A stretch of DNA of 64,000 nt from Pyxicephalus adspersus (lineage: Eukaryota; Chordata; Amphibia; Anura; Pyxicephalidae). The translations under genes were made by a program, and so were the position numbers. A model generated the notes under the pieces. That model saw nothing but the letters and a program-made list of their open reading frames with translations. It had not been told where the DNA came from and made no database searches. Positions 37,251 to 49,600 of the stretch are shown here, one piece after another. The stretch covers positions 59,628,688 to 59,692,687 of the forward strand of contig NC_092861.1 in the NCBI RefSeq assembly GCF_032062135.1, written 5' to 3'. Every line of letters begins with the position of its first letter. Position 1 is the stretch's first letter.

Positions 37251-40124
37251 TTATCAAGGTGAGCAATAATGTTTGATGCGAGTTTTCTTTTTTAATTTGG
37301 TTATGTTTTGTATCATATTATTAACATATAAAAAGCCTTTTTTTCACAAATTCACATTTTTACAATCCAAATACTCATGTCTGCAGGAAAATCCTGAGCT
37401 TTTTTAAGGCAACAACATACTTCTGCCCCTTTTCCTCTCCCCCTTTCTCATCCCAAATCCTTTTTTCATGGGATTATTCCTCAATGTTAAATAAAAGTGC
37501 ACTTTGATTCTAGAGGACCTTCACAGACAATGGCTTCAAGTGGTGTTTCTCTAGGAGATACATTTTCACAAAGATCCTCACATTACAAAATGGTAGATAT
37601 CAAATGGTTTAACAAAGCTGTTTAGCCATATGTAAGTCAGGAGATCTACAATTGAGTAGGTAGGTGATAACCCATTGCTAGGGTATTTTTATGAGTTTTT
37701 TAATATGAACAGTGAAATGTAGTATTAGAGATGCCCCTATTTAAGTAGCAACCCCCACCACCAGGGTCCCCTGAACCATCCTGACACCCATCCGCCACAG
37801 TTGCCAACCAAAGGATTGCACTAAAAAGGTAATGGCCATAAACCCTGCCAAAGTAGTAAATGCCTTGATCCATATACAGGTGGGCATAATGCTGGGTTCC
37901 CCAAGGGTACAGGGAAACTCATTAGAGTGCTTCACGTGGCAGAAAAATGCTCCAGCTAGAAGAGAGAGAATACTCCAGATCTTTAACATAGACTCCTTCA
38001 TTAAAAATATCCCCTTCTGCACAAAACCTTATACCAAGCTAATTAGCTCCAATAGGGATTCTCTAGGGAAAGCAGAAAAGAATTCCTGACAATAAACGTA
38101 ACCCTCTTAGTAACCAGTAAGATACAGGTTCACAGTTCTAAAACATGGATTTGGTGATTAACTTTAGCCAAAACTATCTGTCATGAATTGAGCATACAGG
38201 AAAGCCAGTAGCCACTTTTTTCAGCACATAAAAATTATGAAACCTCAGTAACCTGTGAACCATGCTTTAAATATAAACAAATAAAGTGTAATGAATATAA
38301 ACAATGACAGTAAACAGTAACAGTCCAACCAATCTAAGGGTCCGAAGTACAAAAGCAGCAGGGCATAGGCACTAGAGGCTATCTAGTAGGGTGGGTTCTA
38401 GCATGTCTTGCTGGATGCCTGTCAGATAAAAGGTACAAATAGGTTGCAAGAAGAGCCATTGCTCCCTTGTGAAGGATAGAAAAATGGGGATCCAAATCTA
38501 CGGGTCCCTCTTTATTTTGTCCAGTCTGAGAACAGCAATTAACAGAGACAGTGTAGGAGGGCCAGGATAAATAGTTAGGGATTAGTATAGGATTGATTTT
38601 TGTTACTATCATATGTAGTTGGAAAACCCAGCAATAGGATTCTCTGGCTTCACTTTATTTTTCTGAGGAGGTTTTGTAGTGTGTGTATGGCTTAGTATAC
38701 TGTTTGCGTACACTGTCAAACTGCAAGGGACCCTTTTTGCTAGCACTTTTTCTAGATTTCCTATTTTATACATACAAATGCAGTCTATGCATAGGACGCT
38801 GTCTTGACTCCTCTAGGGTATGTGCACCTAGGGCCCAATGTATACTCTGAATGTTGGATGGGTTCTACAGGTAGGGCCTGTTGCCTCTGACAACCCTCTA
38901 TTACCACCAGGATGCACCACCAGGATCTTTGATGGCTGCTGTAGTGGTGAGGAAGAATTGTATATATATATCAGGGTAGTAAATATGACAAATTGTGTTA
39001 AATACAAAAGCAGGAGGAGGTGATTGGGGTGGAGGATAGGAGAGTTTTCATGTGGACAATGAGGAAACATATTGAGGGAATATCTTATGGGATGCTTTAA
39101 AAAGTGAACTTTAATAGTTTGAAATGGATTTTCTGAATTATTGCCAACAAATGTATTGACAGAGTGCAGCAAAATTCTGTAGCAATAAGGGCATTGTACG
39201 ACTTGAAATTTAGGGAGATCTGAAAGTTTTAAATACAATAATATGTATGAACCAATAGGAATATGGGCACTAGACCTCAAGCTAGCAGGTGGAAAGTTAC
39301 AAACCAACCCTTAAAATGTATTATTTTGCTTACTAAATATCTGGAATAAATTCTACCAAAAGTAGTAAGTCAGTAAATAGTAAGTAAATGTAAAAACCAT
39401 TGAAATAAATATAGATTTACACTTGGTAACAAAAAAAACATTAGACATACTTTATATGTTTATTAATTGACAGTAAGCAAATTCAAACAAGAATGGACAA
39501 AGTCTGCACTTGATAAACAAAATCGTAAAAAAAAAAAATGTTTAAAACAGACAAAATAAAGGGGAACTTAATGAACTTGGTCTTTTGTCACTTATGTTTC
39601 TGTGTTCAGTCATAAGTGGGGGAGGGGAATGAGTAGTGAGGCCAGATGTAGATGTTAAAGGTGGCTGCTTCCTGTAGCCCATTGTACGACATTCCACTAC
39701 AAGTTTATGCACTATTTCTGTTTATGCAGGGATGACTGTGAAAGCTGTTTTGTGCAATGTTGACTCTTAAGCTTTTTTAAGTAAAACAATTAGAGGTAAT
39801 TCATTTAAATAAATTTAATTTTGTAAATCATTAAGGTTATAATTTGTAACATAGAAGCATACGTGCACCCTTTAGGTACTTATCCTTCAGTTTAACCCTA
39901 TTTATTGCCTGGCATTCTGCTAATAATATACACCTACCTAAACAATGGGCTTTCTGTGAAGTTTGTGGTTTTCCTGCCCAGTGCTGTACAATCTCTTTTG
40001 TGAAACCTTCCCACCCAGTCAGAGTACCCTCCTCTCCATGCATGCATGCCTTGTACTGCAGTAGTTGCAATAAAAGACTAGTTTACAGCCCAGCAACTTG
40101 TTTACTTGTACTCAAATGCAGCCA
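37251..40124. other. intergenic, no gene recognised
   Basis: Open frames at 37.74-38.09 kb (both strands) and a 159-codon minus frame at 38,828-39,307 show no domain I recognise and lack splice or promoter context. AT-rich with a few A-runs. Probably decayed repeats. Confidence 0.5.
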
Positions 40125-40251
40125 ATGCCATGTGAGATTGCAGGTTCTCCCTGTGTTGGCGTGGGTTTCCTCCAGGTACTCGGGTTTCCTCTCACATTCC
40201 AAAACATGCAGTTAGGCTAATTGGCTTTCCCCCAAAATTGTCCATAGATTA
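40125..40251 (+). repeat. interspersed repeat, left half (split by insertion)
   Basis: Contains GCAGGTTCTCCCTGTGT, GTGGGTTTCCTCC, GGTACTCGGGTTTCCTC and CATGCAGTTAGGCTAATTGG. This is a common amphibian/fish repeat motif series as I remember it. The expected continuation is found at 41.45-41.58 kb. Confidence 0.65.
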
Positions 40252-40559
40252 CACTGGGGACCACATTTTGTGTTGAGTTAGATCTTACACTTGTTTATTA
40301 CCTATTTTTGGGTGGTGAATCCAGAAATGACCCCAGTTTTTTTGCTATCGCATCCAGTTTTTACGATACGGGGTACCCTCCATTTTTGTCAAAAAACATA
40401 CAAATTTTACATACAATGAAAAAACAATGAAATAACTTGAATGTACTGTTTATTTCTTTTGTTCATATAAAGGATTTTTTGTTACTCAATGACATTTTTT
40501 TTTACAGTAAAACATTTGAAAATTAATCGGGTAAACGGTTAGGTAAAAACAAAAGGTAA

Positions 40560-41160
40560 AAATTTACTCTTATAGCTTTTCCTGGAGTGTTCAGTGTTAG
40601 GACAATCCCGCCGGATGCTCCAACAATAGTCAGCCATCATTTGTACATCCCATCTACCCTGATACCGTCCTTCCATGACCTTCAAATCTTGGTGGAATCG
40701 TTCAACTTGCTCATCACTGACTGCACCAAGGTTTTCCGGGATGGCTATGCAGAAAATGCACCTGGATGCTCATATTGTACCAAGTATTTTGCAGCTCTCC
40801 AAGAGTTTCTGGACAATTTCTGTGTAATTATTTGCTTGTGTGTTTCCAAGAGAAGAGAGTCCTTGACAATGGCTTTGAATGATAACCAAGCATTCTTTTT
40901 GATTTCTGACATTGTCCTGATGAAATGTTTATCTTTGATGAGCTGTCGAATCTGTGGACCATCCAACACAGGCCGACCTTTATTTTTTCAAATGACAGGC
41001 TAGGAAATGACAAACTGAGGTACTTGAAACAGTCTCCTTCAGTTGGCAAAGCTTTAACAAACTGCTTTATCAGACCCAGTTTCATGTGTAGAGGTGGGAA
41101 TATAATATTCTTTCTATCAACAAGTGGCTCATGTAGAATGTTTTGGATCACCTGGTTTTA
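40560..41160 (-). pseudogene. relic of a widespread uncharacterised transposon-associated protein
   Basis: In sense (minus) order the frames give VDRKNIIFPPLHMKLGLIKQ, FVKALPTEGDCFKYL, DGPQIRQLIKDKHFIRTM, then PENLGAVSDEQVERFHQD and GRYQGRWDVQMMADYCW. I recall this block series from multi-copy, unnamed proteins in arthropod, cnidarian and amphibian genomes. I do not know its biochemical function. At least one frameshift separates the pieces (frames at 40828-41151 and 40745-40969) and stops follow, so it is broken. Confidence 0.7.
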
Positions 41161-41179
41161 GGACAGACGCGGGAAACCG

Positions 41180-41217
41180 GCTCGCTGGAAGCGCGAAAGT
41201 ACGCGCAACCAGCGAGC
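41180..41217. other. GC-rich hairpin
   Basis: GCTCGCTGG (41180-41188) pairs perfectly with CCAGCGAGC (41209-41217), with an inner GCGCG/CGCGC pairing. Markedly CpG-rich against an AT-rich surround, next to the relic gene. Confidence 0.7.
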
Positions 41218-41451
41218 GCGGATTTCATTGATGAATTAGAGCCACTGTCTTGCGTGTAAATGAATAGCCAATACAAATCCACCCTACAGTAATCGCATTA
41301 ATATAAGCGGTAGAGAAAAAACCTGATGTGATAGAAGAAAAGAAGAAGAAAAGTAACTGTACTTTCAGAATGAGCATGCCTATTTTAGTGTAAATAGGTT
41401 TAAAAATTGAAGTCAACAAAAAATGTATTTACAGTTTTTTCCAGTGTTTTG

Positions 41452-41580
41452 ATAATGACACATGACTGGGGTAATGACATTAGATTGTGAGCCCCTTTGA
41501 GAGACAGCTAGTGCTACGACTAAGTATGGCACTGCGTTATAGGTAGGCGCTATATAAACACCGTGTAATAATAATAATGT
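41452..41580 (+). repeat. interspersed repeat, right half
   Basis: ATAATGACACATGACTGGGG, then TTAGATTGTGAGCCCC, GACAGCTAGTG, CTATATAAACACC and an (AAT)n end. It continues the repeat whose left half stops at 40251. Confidence 0.65.
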
Positions 41581-41827
41581 GAGGGGCACTACCACTCTGA
41601 CTGTATAATAATTAAGGTAGACTAAGAATATATGACAATTGTCCCATAATAACTTTGTTTGGTGCCTACAGTTATAGAGAAAAATTGCTGCATTTTCTTT
41701 CTGTCTTAATAGAATATCTTGCTTTATCATCACCAAATGGAATGGAATGTAAGGCTTGGCATCAAAGAACCTTATAATGATATGGCAGTGGAAATAAAGC
41801 CCAATACGCATGGTCAGGCTCATCTCA

Positions 41828-42010
41828 GGCTAGAATCTGACATGTGTACAGAGGTTGCCCAACGTCATTCATGGATCCATCCTGACTGGACCGGTGCTGT
41901 ATGTACAATGCTTGCTCATTCATCTTTTTGTCTTACTGGAAACACTGGAAACTGGAAACGATAATGAAAGATCCTTTCCAACAACAATAATTAAACGTGT
42001 GCATGCAGCC
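41828..42010. mobile_element. foldback MITE, family H (copy 3, shortened)
   Basis: Right end GTGTGCATGCAGCC followed by TAA. Internal ACCGGTGCTGTATGTACA, GCTCATTCAT and GATCCTTTCCAAC match the other copies. The left end GGCTAGAATCTGACATGTGTAC is degenerate and preceded by TCA. Confidence 0.6.
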
Positions 42011-42210
42011 TAATTACCATGTAGGTTTTTTACCTTATCAATTTTTATGACAGCAAATATTAATTTTTATTCTTATTATTTTTTATGAAAAAGGGTTGTA
42101 ATATACATGCAATAACCAATTAGCTATACTGAAGTTAAATTCATTATTCAAATATACCCTTAACAAAGTGTTTTTTCACTTCCAAGCTACTGATTGTGAC
42201 TAATATGTAG

Positions 42211-42441
42211 CTGTGACAAATGTGTGACCAAAGGGACATGGAAATCAATGGAGACCTTTCTTCTCAGTTTTAATGAATTGTTGAATATTAAAGTGACATA
42301 CGTTTTTTACTGGACAGAATATGAACTTCCCTCATGTATCTATTCCTATATATATACGGAGTTGTGGGTAATAGTAGACAATGGAAAAAGCTAGAGCATT
42401 GTAAAAGAGGATAGTAAAGTGAATTGGATAGATAGATAGGT
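42211..42441 (+). repeat. GATA-tailed interspersed repeat, copy 1 (abuts HTR3-like start codon)
   Basis: Begins CTGTGACAAATGTGTGACC and ends in (GATA)n at about 42,428-42,440. The same sequence lies inverted at 46341-46558. This copy ends 15 bp before the receptor ATG, so it supplies the immediate upstream sequence of that gene. Confidence 0.8.
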
Positions 42442-42456
42442 CATTTAACTATTACC

Positions 42457-42505
42457 ATGCGTATTAATTTGCTGTGTGCAATCATCTGGAATATTATCTT
42501 TTACG
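42457..42505 (+). CDS. HTR3 (C/D/E-like): HTR3-like exon 1 (signal peptide)
   Basis: [16 protein letters not shown] plus one base, then donor GTAAGA. Short, hydrophobic, A at -3 of the ATG, and phase 1 agrees with exon 2. Chosen because it is the nearest upstream ATG giving a signal peptide with a matching donor. An alternative distant first exon cannot be excluded. Confidence 0.65.
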
Positions 42506-45500
42506 GTAAGACATGTTTTATCTTTCTAGTATTTAAATTTGTATGGGTAGGCATGTTGCATGAAAACTTAACATATCCACTTAGGATATATAGACACATT
42601 CATGTCTTTATTTTATCTACAAAAGTGATGATATCATGTAGGATAAAATATATTTTCATGTTTGTTTTCTAGTTCCCAACTACAGTAAAACAAAAAATAC
42701 AGAAGCTTATTATTTGGCAGGGAAATCCATTGCCCTTACACAGCTTTATTTTTGGTGAAACAAGCATTCTATATGAAAAATAATGTATGTGCATGGTATT
42801 ATTCATAATATGATTCAATTATTAATAACTGTTCAACATGTTCAAAATTAGACTTACTTTGGTTTCAGTTTTTTCTAGGTAATTGCAAAACTCCTCTGAG
42901 AAGTCTGGCTTTATAAATTTGAGCCCAGCTGAAAAGATTGGCCTTGAGGTACAAAAACAACCAACTAACCCTTTCATGGTAGGGTCATATTAGTGTGCAC
43001 TTAATACAGTATCCCAATTAAGGTATGCAATGGTAAAAGGTGGATGTTCTTAAAGAGATAAGTTTATTGTGGCGCTCATTTGTTTTTATCTTTTCCAGCA
43101 GTAGCTTCCTTTGCATTCCCCTACATTTAGTCACATGATATTTTGTCACTACAAAGAAGACTTCCTTCTGTCAAATTCTGTGATTGTAGGTCTGAAAGTA
43201 GTTGCTTCATAATGCTCAAAATGTGACACTGTGGGTGCACTTTGATTATTGTTTAAAAGATGAAGGGTTTCCATTCCCTGCCATCAATGGCCCTGATTTA
43301 TTAAATCTCTTCAGGTCTGGATAGGATACACTTTCATCAGTGAAGCTGGGTGGTCAAACAAACATGGAATAGATATGGTCCAGTATTGAAAACATTTGCT
43401 AACAAATAGCAAATCACTTTTAGGAAATCCATTACAAGTTTGCTGGATCACTCAGTTTTAATGATGAAAGTGTATCCTCTACAGCCTTGGAGAGCTTTAA
43501 GAAATCAGGCCCAATGCCTCTACCTTCCAGGCCAGACCTCCCCACATTTAGATAAGGTTACCCACATATTTACTCAATTTGGTGTATATTATTTTTCAAC
43601 AAGCTCATGACACTTTTCTCATATGTTAGTTGTTTTGAGCTCTAAAGTTCTAAAATTTTTCATTCACTTTATTATAGACAACCTTGAATTCTTTGAAACA
43701 TATGTTATGGGCTATGTGTTTACCTGATTGAGAACCTGTGCTTTTAATGCTTTTTAGCCAATAAATAATTGCAGATATTTTCATCCATCCAGCTCTGTAA
43801 TGTACATATACATATCAGTTTTTGTTTTGTGTTTTTTTGGAAGGACACCATGAAAGTTTGTGTATTGGTGGCTACAGAATACAAAAGGAACACATTTTTC
43901 TATAAGCGGCTAATAATAAACCCCCGCTTTAAAAAGGCAAACTGCCCATTTGGATTAATACCTGTGTAGAATTGTGATCATGTACAGTATGTTTACATTT
44001 GTTTTTATATCTTTTGTTTATTGTAGTTCAGTCAGAAAGTGCTGAGCTGCAATGCTCAGGGTCTGAAGCAGGGCCTTCCTATGAATCCCTGCAAACTGTA
44101 TTCGATAGGAAGCCATTTCGTCCAACTCTGAATTACAGCAGACCAACTAGTGTAAACATCTCATTTACAATCTACGCAGTGCTTGGAGTGGTAAGAGAAT
44201 TCTTTTGTGTTGTAAAATAAGGAATGCTTGAAGTTGTTTGCATTTTTGTCATTATGATCATCATTATTATTATTATTATCTTGGCTGAAACCAAAAAAAT
44301 TCCTCCAACAGAATGAAAAATCACAGATTCTCACCACTTTCCTCTGGCTCCGAATGGTAAGTAATATTAATTTCTTTGTTCATTCCAACATAGATCAGGA
44401 CCTAAGAGGCTGTAGACTTGTTTTTGTGTTACCAATTGGCCAGAAGCTACATATTTTTTATATTTTAGGTAGATATATTTTGTACTGTAGATAATATTTA
44501 CTAATACATAGAACTGTGAGCATTTCAAACTAAGAATATGATAAATGCATAAGAAGGAAAGATTACTTTTACAGATCTGTCAAAACAATCAGTAGACTTA
44601 GGTTTGTACAAACACCTAATTGTTGGTTAAAACAATAGTTAGTTATTGATTCAGATGACAGGTAGGAAGTGCTGTACAAACAGACTGCTTGGCTACTTGT
44701 TCCACAGAAAAGAGAGGATGAATGCTACGGCACCATACTGCCTCCTTTCCAGTAGTAAACCAATAGTAAACAAAACATGTTGTTAGGAGTCTGTCATTTA
44801 GTAATTTTTAGACACCTGTGATAGCACTAGATTTTCATCCAAGGTAATTATAGGAAATAATAATGTAGAGTCTGTACAAGCAGGGATGCATCCAGGAAAA
44901 AATGGGGCTCTAAACAAATATGAAGTGCACAGCATTCTAACTTCATCTTCCCCTACTTTTGTGTCGTTTAGGGCCCTGGAGAAGCTGCCCAGTTTTCTCT
45001 ACTCTGAACCCAGCCCTGTGGACAAGCTCTAAAAAATATATATTGTTTAAAAAGACATTTACAAAAGTAGAGCTCTCCCACTTCCTCCTTTCTGAGTCTT
45101 TTATATAAGTTTTTTTGACTGCTATCATAGTTACATATTACTGCAGCTGCAAAATCTCTGTTTTGCCTGTCAACTTAGGTTTTGCTTAGGTATAAACCTC
45201 TGTAAATCCCATACCCCAATAACTTGAATGTGCTCGGGGTGGACAATAAGTCTTAGTTTCCATGGGTGTTCCTTTAGTTGTTCCCAGGCATATGAAAGCC
45301 TGCCAGCCACCAGGCAACCACCACTACTATGTTTGTTCAAAATGATGGCGTGGGGCCATCATGAGGCAGTAATGTTTTTAGCAGCCTCTCAACAGCTGTG
45401 GTTAGAAAACAGTAACAGCACTGCTCTTGACCATTTACGTAAACAGTGACAAAAATGGTAGACAGTAGGTCTTATCGTAAAAAAAACAATGCTTCACAAA

Positions 45501-46276
45501 ACACAGGGTCTGATAATTTTGACATTTATGTCATTAAAAAAAACTTGTACCCTGTTTTTTTAGTTTTAGTACATTATGATATAGTGTTCCAAAAGTGTTA
45601 GGAGACAGTTTTAGTACATTTGGTACTGTTTTTTTTAATATATCATTTGCGGTTGGCCATAGAAGGTTAGAGAAGTAGCAATACATGACTAATATAAAGA
45701 AAGATAAGGTACACAAAGAAAAAGAAAAAAAACATTACGAACAGTCTCAGTGATACTATACATAACAGCAGAAGTAATCTCACAATACATGCTGCAAGCT
45801 ACTGTTTTTTCACCATAAACAACTCTAAATTTTTAACCTTTACTTTCTAAGTTTAGGTTCATTTTATATTTGATGGTAAAAATAGCTATAATAACATAAC
45901 CCTATTATCTTCAACAGTTTTGGCAACATGAATTCCTGACTTGGACCCCAGCAAAATGTGGAGCTGTTGAAAAAATCTCTCTTCCAGTAGAACAAATCTG
46001 GACACCTGACATAATAGTTTATGAGTTGTATGTAGCAACTGCATTCTAAGTAAATGTTTTTTGGCTACAAGCGTATGTAGAAAATAATGTTTAGTAAGAT
46101 ATTCTCTAATAATTGGCATCACTATATATGCAAAGAATAACATTTATAAAATGTTATCACTGCTACCCTAGGTAATGTAGTTAATATTGTGGTTTTCCTA
46201 GATGGGATAAAAATAATAGGCACCATTAGTACTAAAAATCGACCATCCATAGAACTGTGGTTTATAAGAATCTCCT

Positions 46277-46341
<65 letters not shown>

Positions 46342-46574
46342 CATTTCACTTTACTATCCTCTTTTACAATGGTCTAGCTTCTTCCATTGTCTACTATTGC
46401 TTACAACTCCCTATATATATAGAATAGATGTATGAGGGAAGTTCATATTATGTCCAGTAAAAAACATCTGTCACTTTATTATTCAACAATTCATTAAAAC
46501 TGAGAAGAAAGGTCTACATAGATGTCCATGTCCCTTTGGTCACACATTTGTCACAGCAACTGTGGTTTATAAGA

Positions 46575-46612
<38 letters not shown>

Positions 46613-49600
46613 AGCGAAATGTATTACATATAACACATATTTGTCCTGTTTTTTTAGCATAGACGAAGATAAATCACAGCGCACACCATTTGTTTATGTA
46701 AATCACACAGGACGTGTCCGATATGACAAAATGCTTCGAGTAGTCAGCTCATGCAATCTTGGAATCTTCCATTTTCCATTTGATGTTCAGAACTGCTCAC
46801 TAACCTTTGGCTCTTACATGCACACAGGTAATAATGAGGAAAACCATTCATACACAGTGTTGATGTGAACCACTACATTGAAGCATTATTTTTGCCATTA
46901 CATAATCCAATTACATGAATACTTTAAATATATAAAAATGTATTGATCCATATTTATTAATACTAACTAACCAATTATTTGTTTATTACAGTCAGAGCAA
47001 AGAAAGACAATTAGGCATGTTGTTTGGTTAGTGAGTGTTCAAAAGCCAGAGTACTAATGTTTGACAACTGCATTATATGGAAGTGAAGTTTAGATAAGAA
47101 TACATATTTCATTTTCTCAGTACATAATACTAATTGACTACTAAGGACACCATTCTAATTTAGTTTGGTTTTAGGCATAACTAGGCGACTAGGTCTTTCT
47201 GTGTTTCCTGGACTCTGCATTTGTTTGCTAAACAAAATTGAAAAATGTTTAATTGCAATTTAATTGAATAGGCTTTTATAGGTTCATATTCTATATATTG
47301 TATTGTATATATATTTTTATTCATAGCTATAGATCCTTTTCCAAGCCATGTTTATGGAGCTGGTATCTCTAAAAGTTGTAGCTAAAGTTTAGCATTGTTA
47401 AAGCTTAATTCTTTCTCCTATTAGTCCTTTGTCCTTTACATGGTAACTGGATTTGTAAACAAGTTCATTGTTTTATTTAACAATTTCAATACATCATAAT
47501 GGGTATGTGTGCATTTTAGTGTCTTGATATACATGCAATTTTAAGTTGGACCATTATCCAGTCCAATAGTCCTCCCATCCATCCAAACTGTTCTCAGATA
47601 TGTCTAAGTTATTCTATATTTCGTAGGAGCAATAAACCCTTATGCTAAGTTCACATTTGTAAATACTGTTGTCTGAAATTACTGCTCATATTTATTTCAG
47701 GTGGTGGTTTTGCAACAATGGCTGTATAGACTCTGATCTGAACTGATGCACTGCAATACAGTAATATAGCAGTATAATTAGTAATCTAATTCAGTGGTTT
47801 ACTAACAACCCCCTCAATGACTTTGGGGGTGTATGTATACACTCTAGATTTTCACTCCAGAAAATCATGAATAAGTGTGTACTGTTAGTTTCTGTACAAT
47901 GGCACATGGAGCTTCTGGCAGGAATGTTCTTTGTTTTTCACAGAACCCTAAGCACCTTCCATAAGACCCAATTTAAAAATAACAATTTTAAACATTTTTT
48001 AAACAATTTTAAAAAATAACATTTTGACATTCCAACAGTCGCAGGTCTATAAACGTTTCATTTTCTTTCACACTTAGTGAGGGATGTGCGGCTTGGACTG
48101 GCTCTTCCAGTGGAACAGATTCTTCAAAACTCTTTACAGTATCTTGAGACCAATGGAGAGTGGGAGCTTGTCAGAATAGAAGGAAGCCCCGATATCCTGA
48201 AATTTGGCATAGATGAATGGGATATAATCACATTCTGGGTGAGATATGACTATGCAAAGAAATTTTAGAATAACACTAATCCTGTATATAGCTGTTTTGT
48301 TTTTTTATCAACTTATATAATAATATGATATCTCTGACAGTTTTTTTCCTGTGTTTTCCACTTAATTTCAGGTGGTTATTAGACGTCGTCCTGTCCTGTA
48401 CGTGGTAAACTTGATCATCCCCAGTGGCTTTCTGATGTTAATTGACATTGTAAGCTTCTTCCTTCCACCACACAGCACTGATAGAGCCTCCTTTAAGATG
48501 ACCTTGCTCTTGGGATACACTGTGTTCCTGCTCATTATGAATGACTTGTTACCAAGTACAGCCAATGGAACTCCACTGATTGGTAAGAATTATTTTATAT
48601 TTAAATAAAGGGCCTTTATGATGCCATGAAATTCAAGGCGTGGTTTTACTTATAGCAACTTTGTATACCCTCCTGCTTCCATTTCATCTTCAAAAATGTA
48701 TTCTAATTTGATATTCAGTTGATGTGCAAGAGGAGATTAAAATTAGATTAAAAAATAGTATTCCTGTTGTATGGTGTATTTGGTTACCATGTTTAAGGTA
48801 TGATTTTCAATGTTTATATTTATAAAGGTCATGGTATAACAATATTTATCACTGATCTTTTATGGTATTATTTGTCACCATGGTGTCATAAAATGTCACA
48901 GTGTCACAACACTCATTTAAAGCCGATCTATGAATGTGTAAAACCTGTACCCTTGCTGTTTACTAGTTGTGTGGAATCTAGTCAATCAACCAGTATGTGA
49001 GGTGATCAGAAAACCTAATAAAACTGAAACACAAGAAAACAATGTATGTAATATACATGTGTAAACTGCAAATGTAAGACAGCTAAATTTTGGTTTAGCT
49101 GTCAAAGGATACCATACAGAGGGGACATTACCAAATACATATGTTTTATAGGAAGATACTTTTATATTTAGTTTGGATTGGTTGTTACATCTATAACATT
49201 GAATAGTTATTGTAATGAATTTACCATTTATGCCCATGAGATAATTGTACTGTATATTATCATCAGATGATTATGTATAATCTGTGTATTTTACAGGAAT
49301 TTACTTCTCAGTTTGTCTGGCTTTGCTTGTACTCAGTTTACTGGAGACAGTCATTATCACCCACATTCTGCATCGTGGGAAACTAAGCGGCTCAGTGCCT
49401 GGCTGGGTAAAAAGCTTTGTCTTAGGTTTTCTTGCGCAGCTGATCTGTTACAAAGACAAAATTGTCAGAAATAAAAACCCTGACACTAATAATCACATAC
49501 TGCATCCTACGTTTGAAAACGACCTATCAAGACATGTGCCACCGAATCCTTGTCATGACAAAGTTTTTGACACAGGTAATATCAATGTATAGATAGACAC

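Larger units (their letters stand above)
40252..41446 (-). mobile_element. 1.2-kb insertion carrying a broken transposon-type gene
   Basis: Bounded by CACTGG (40252-40257) and its inverse CCAGTG (41441-41446), and it splits a repeat whose two halves lie either side. The minus strand inside encodes recognisable protein scraps (see the pseudogene entry). The terminal inverted repeat I can see is only 6 bp and no target duplication is clear, so the exact ends are tentative. Confidence 0.5.

Noticed and set aside
38828..39307. 159-codon minus-strand frame in the intergenic region
   Set aside because: No recognised family and no promoter or splice support. Kept only as part of the unassigned spacer.
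46189..46377. Frame with repeated YLSI units as a protein repeat
   Set aside because: It is the translation of the (ATCT)n microsatellite inside receptor intron 4.
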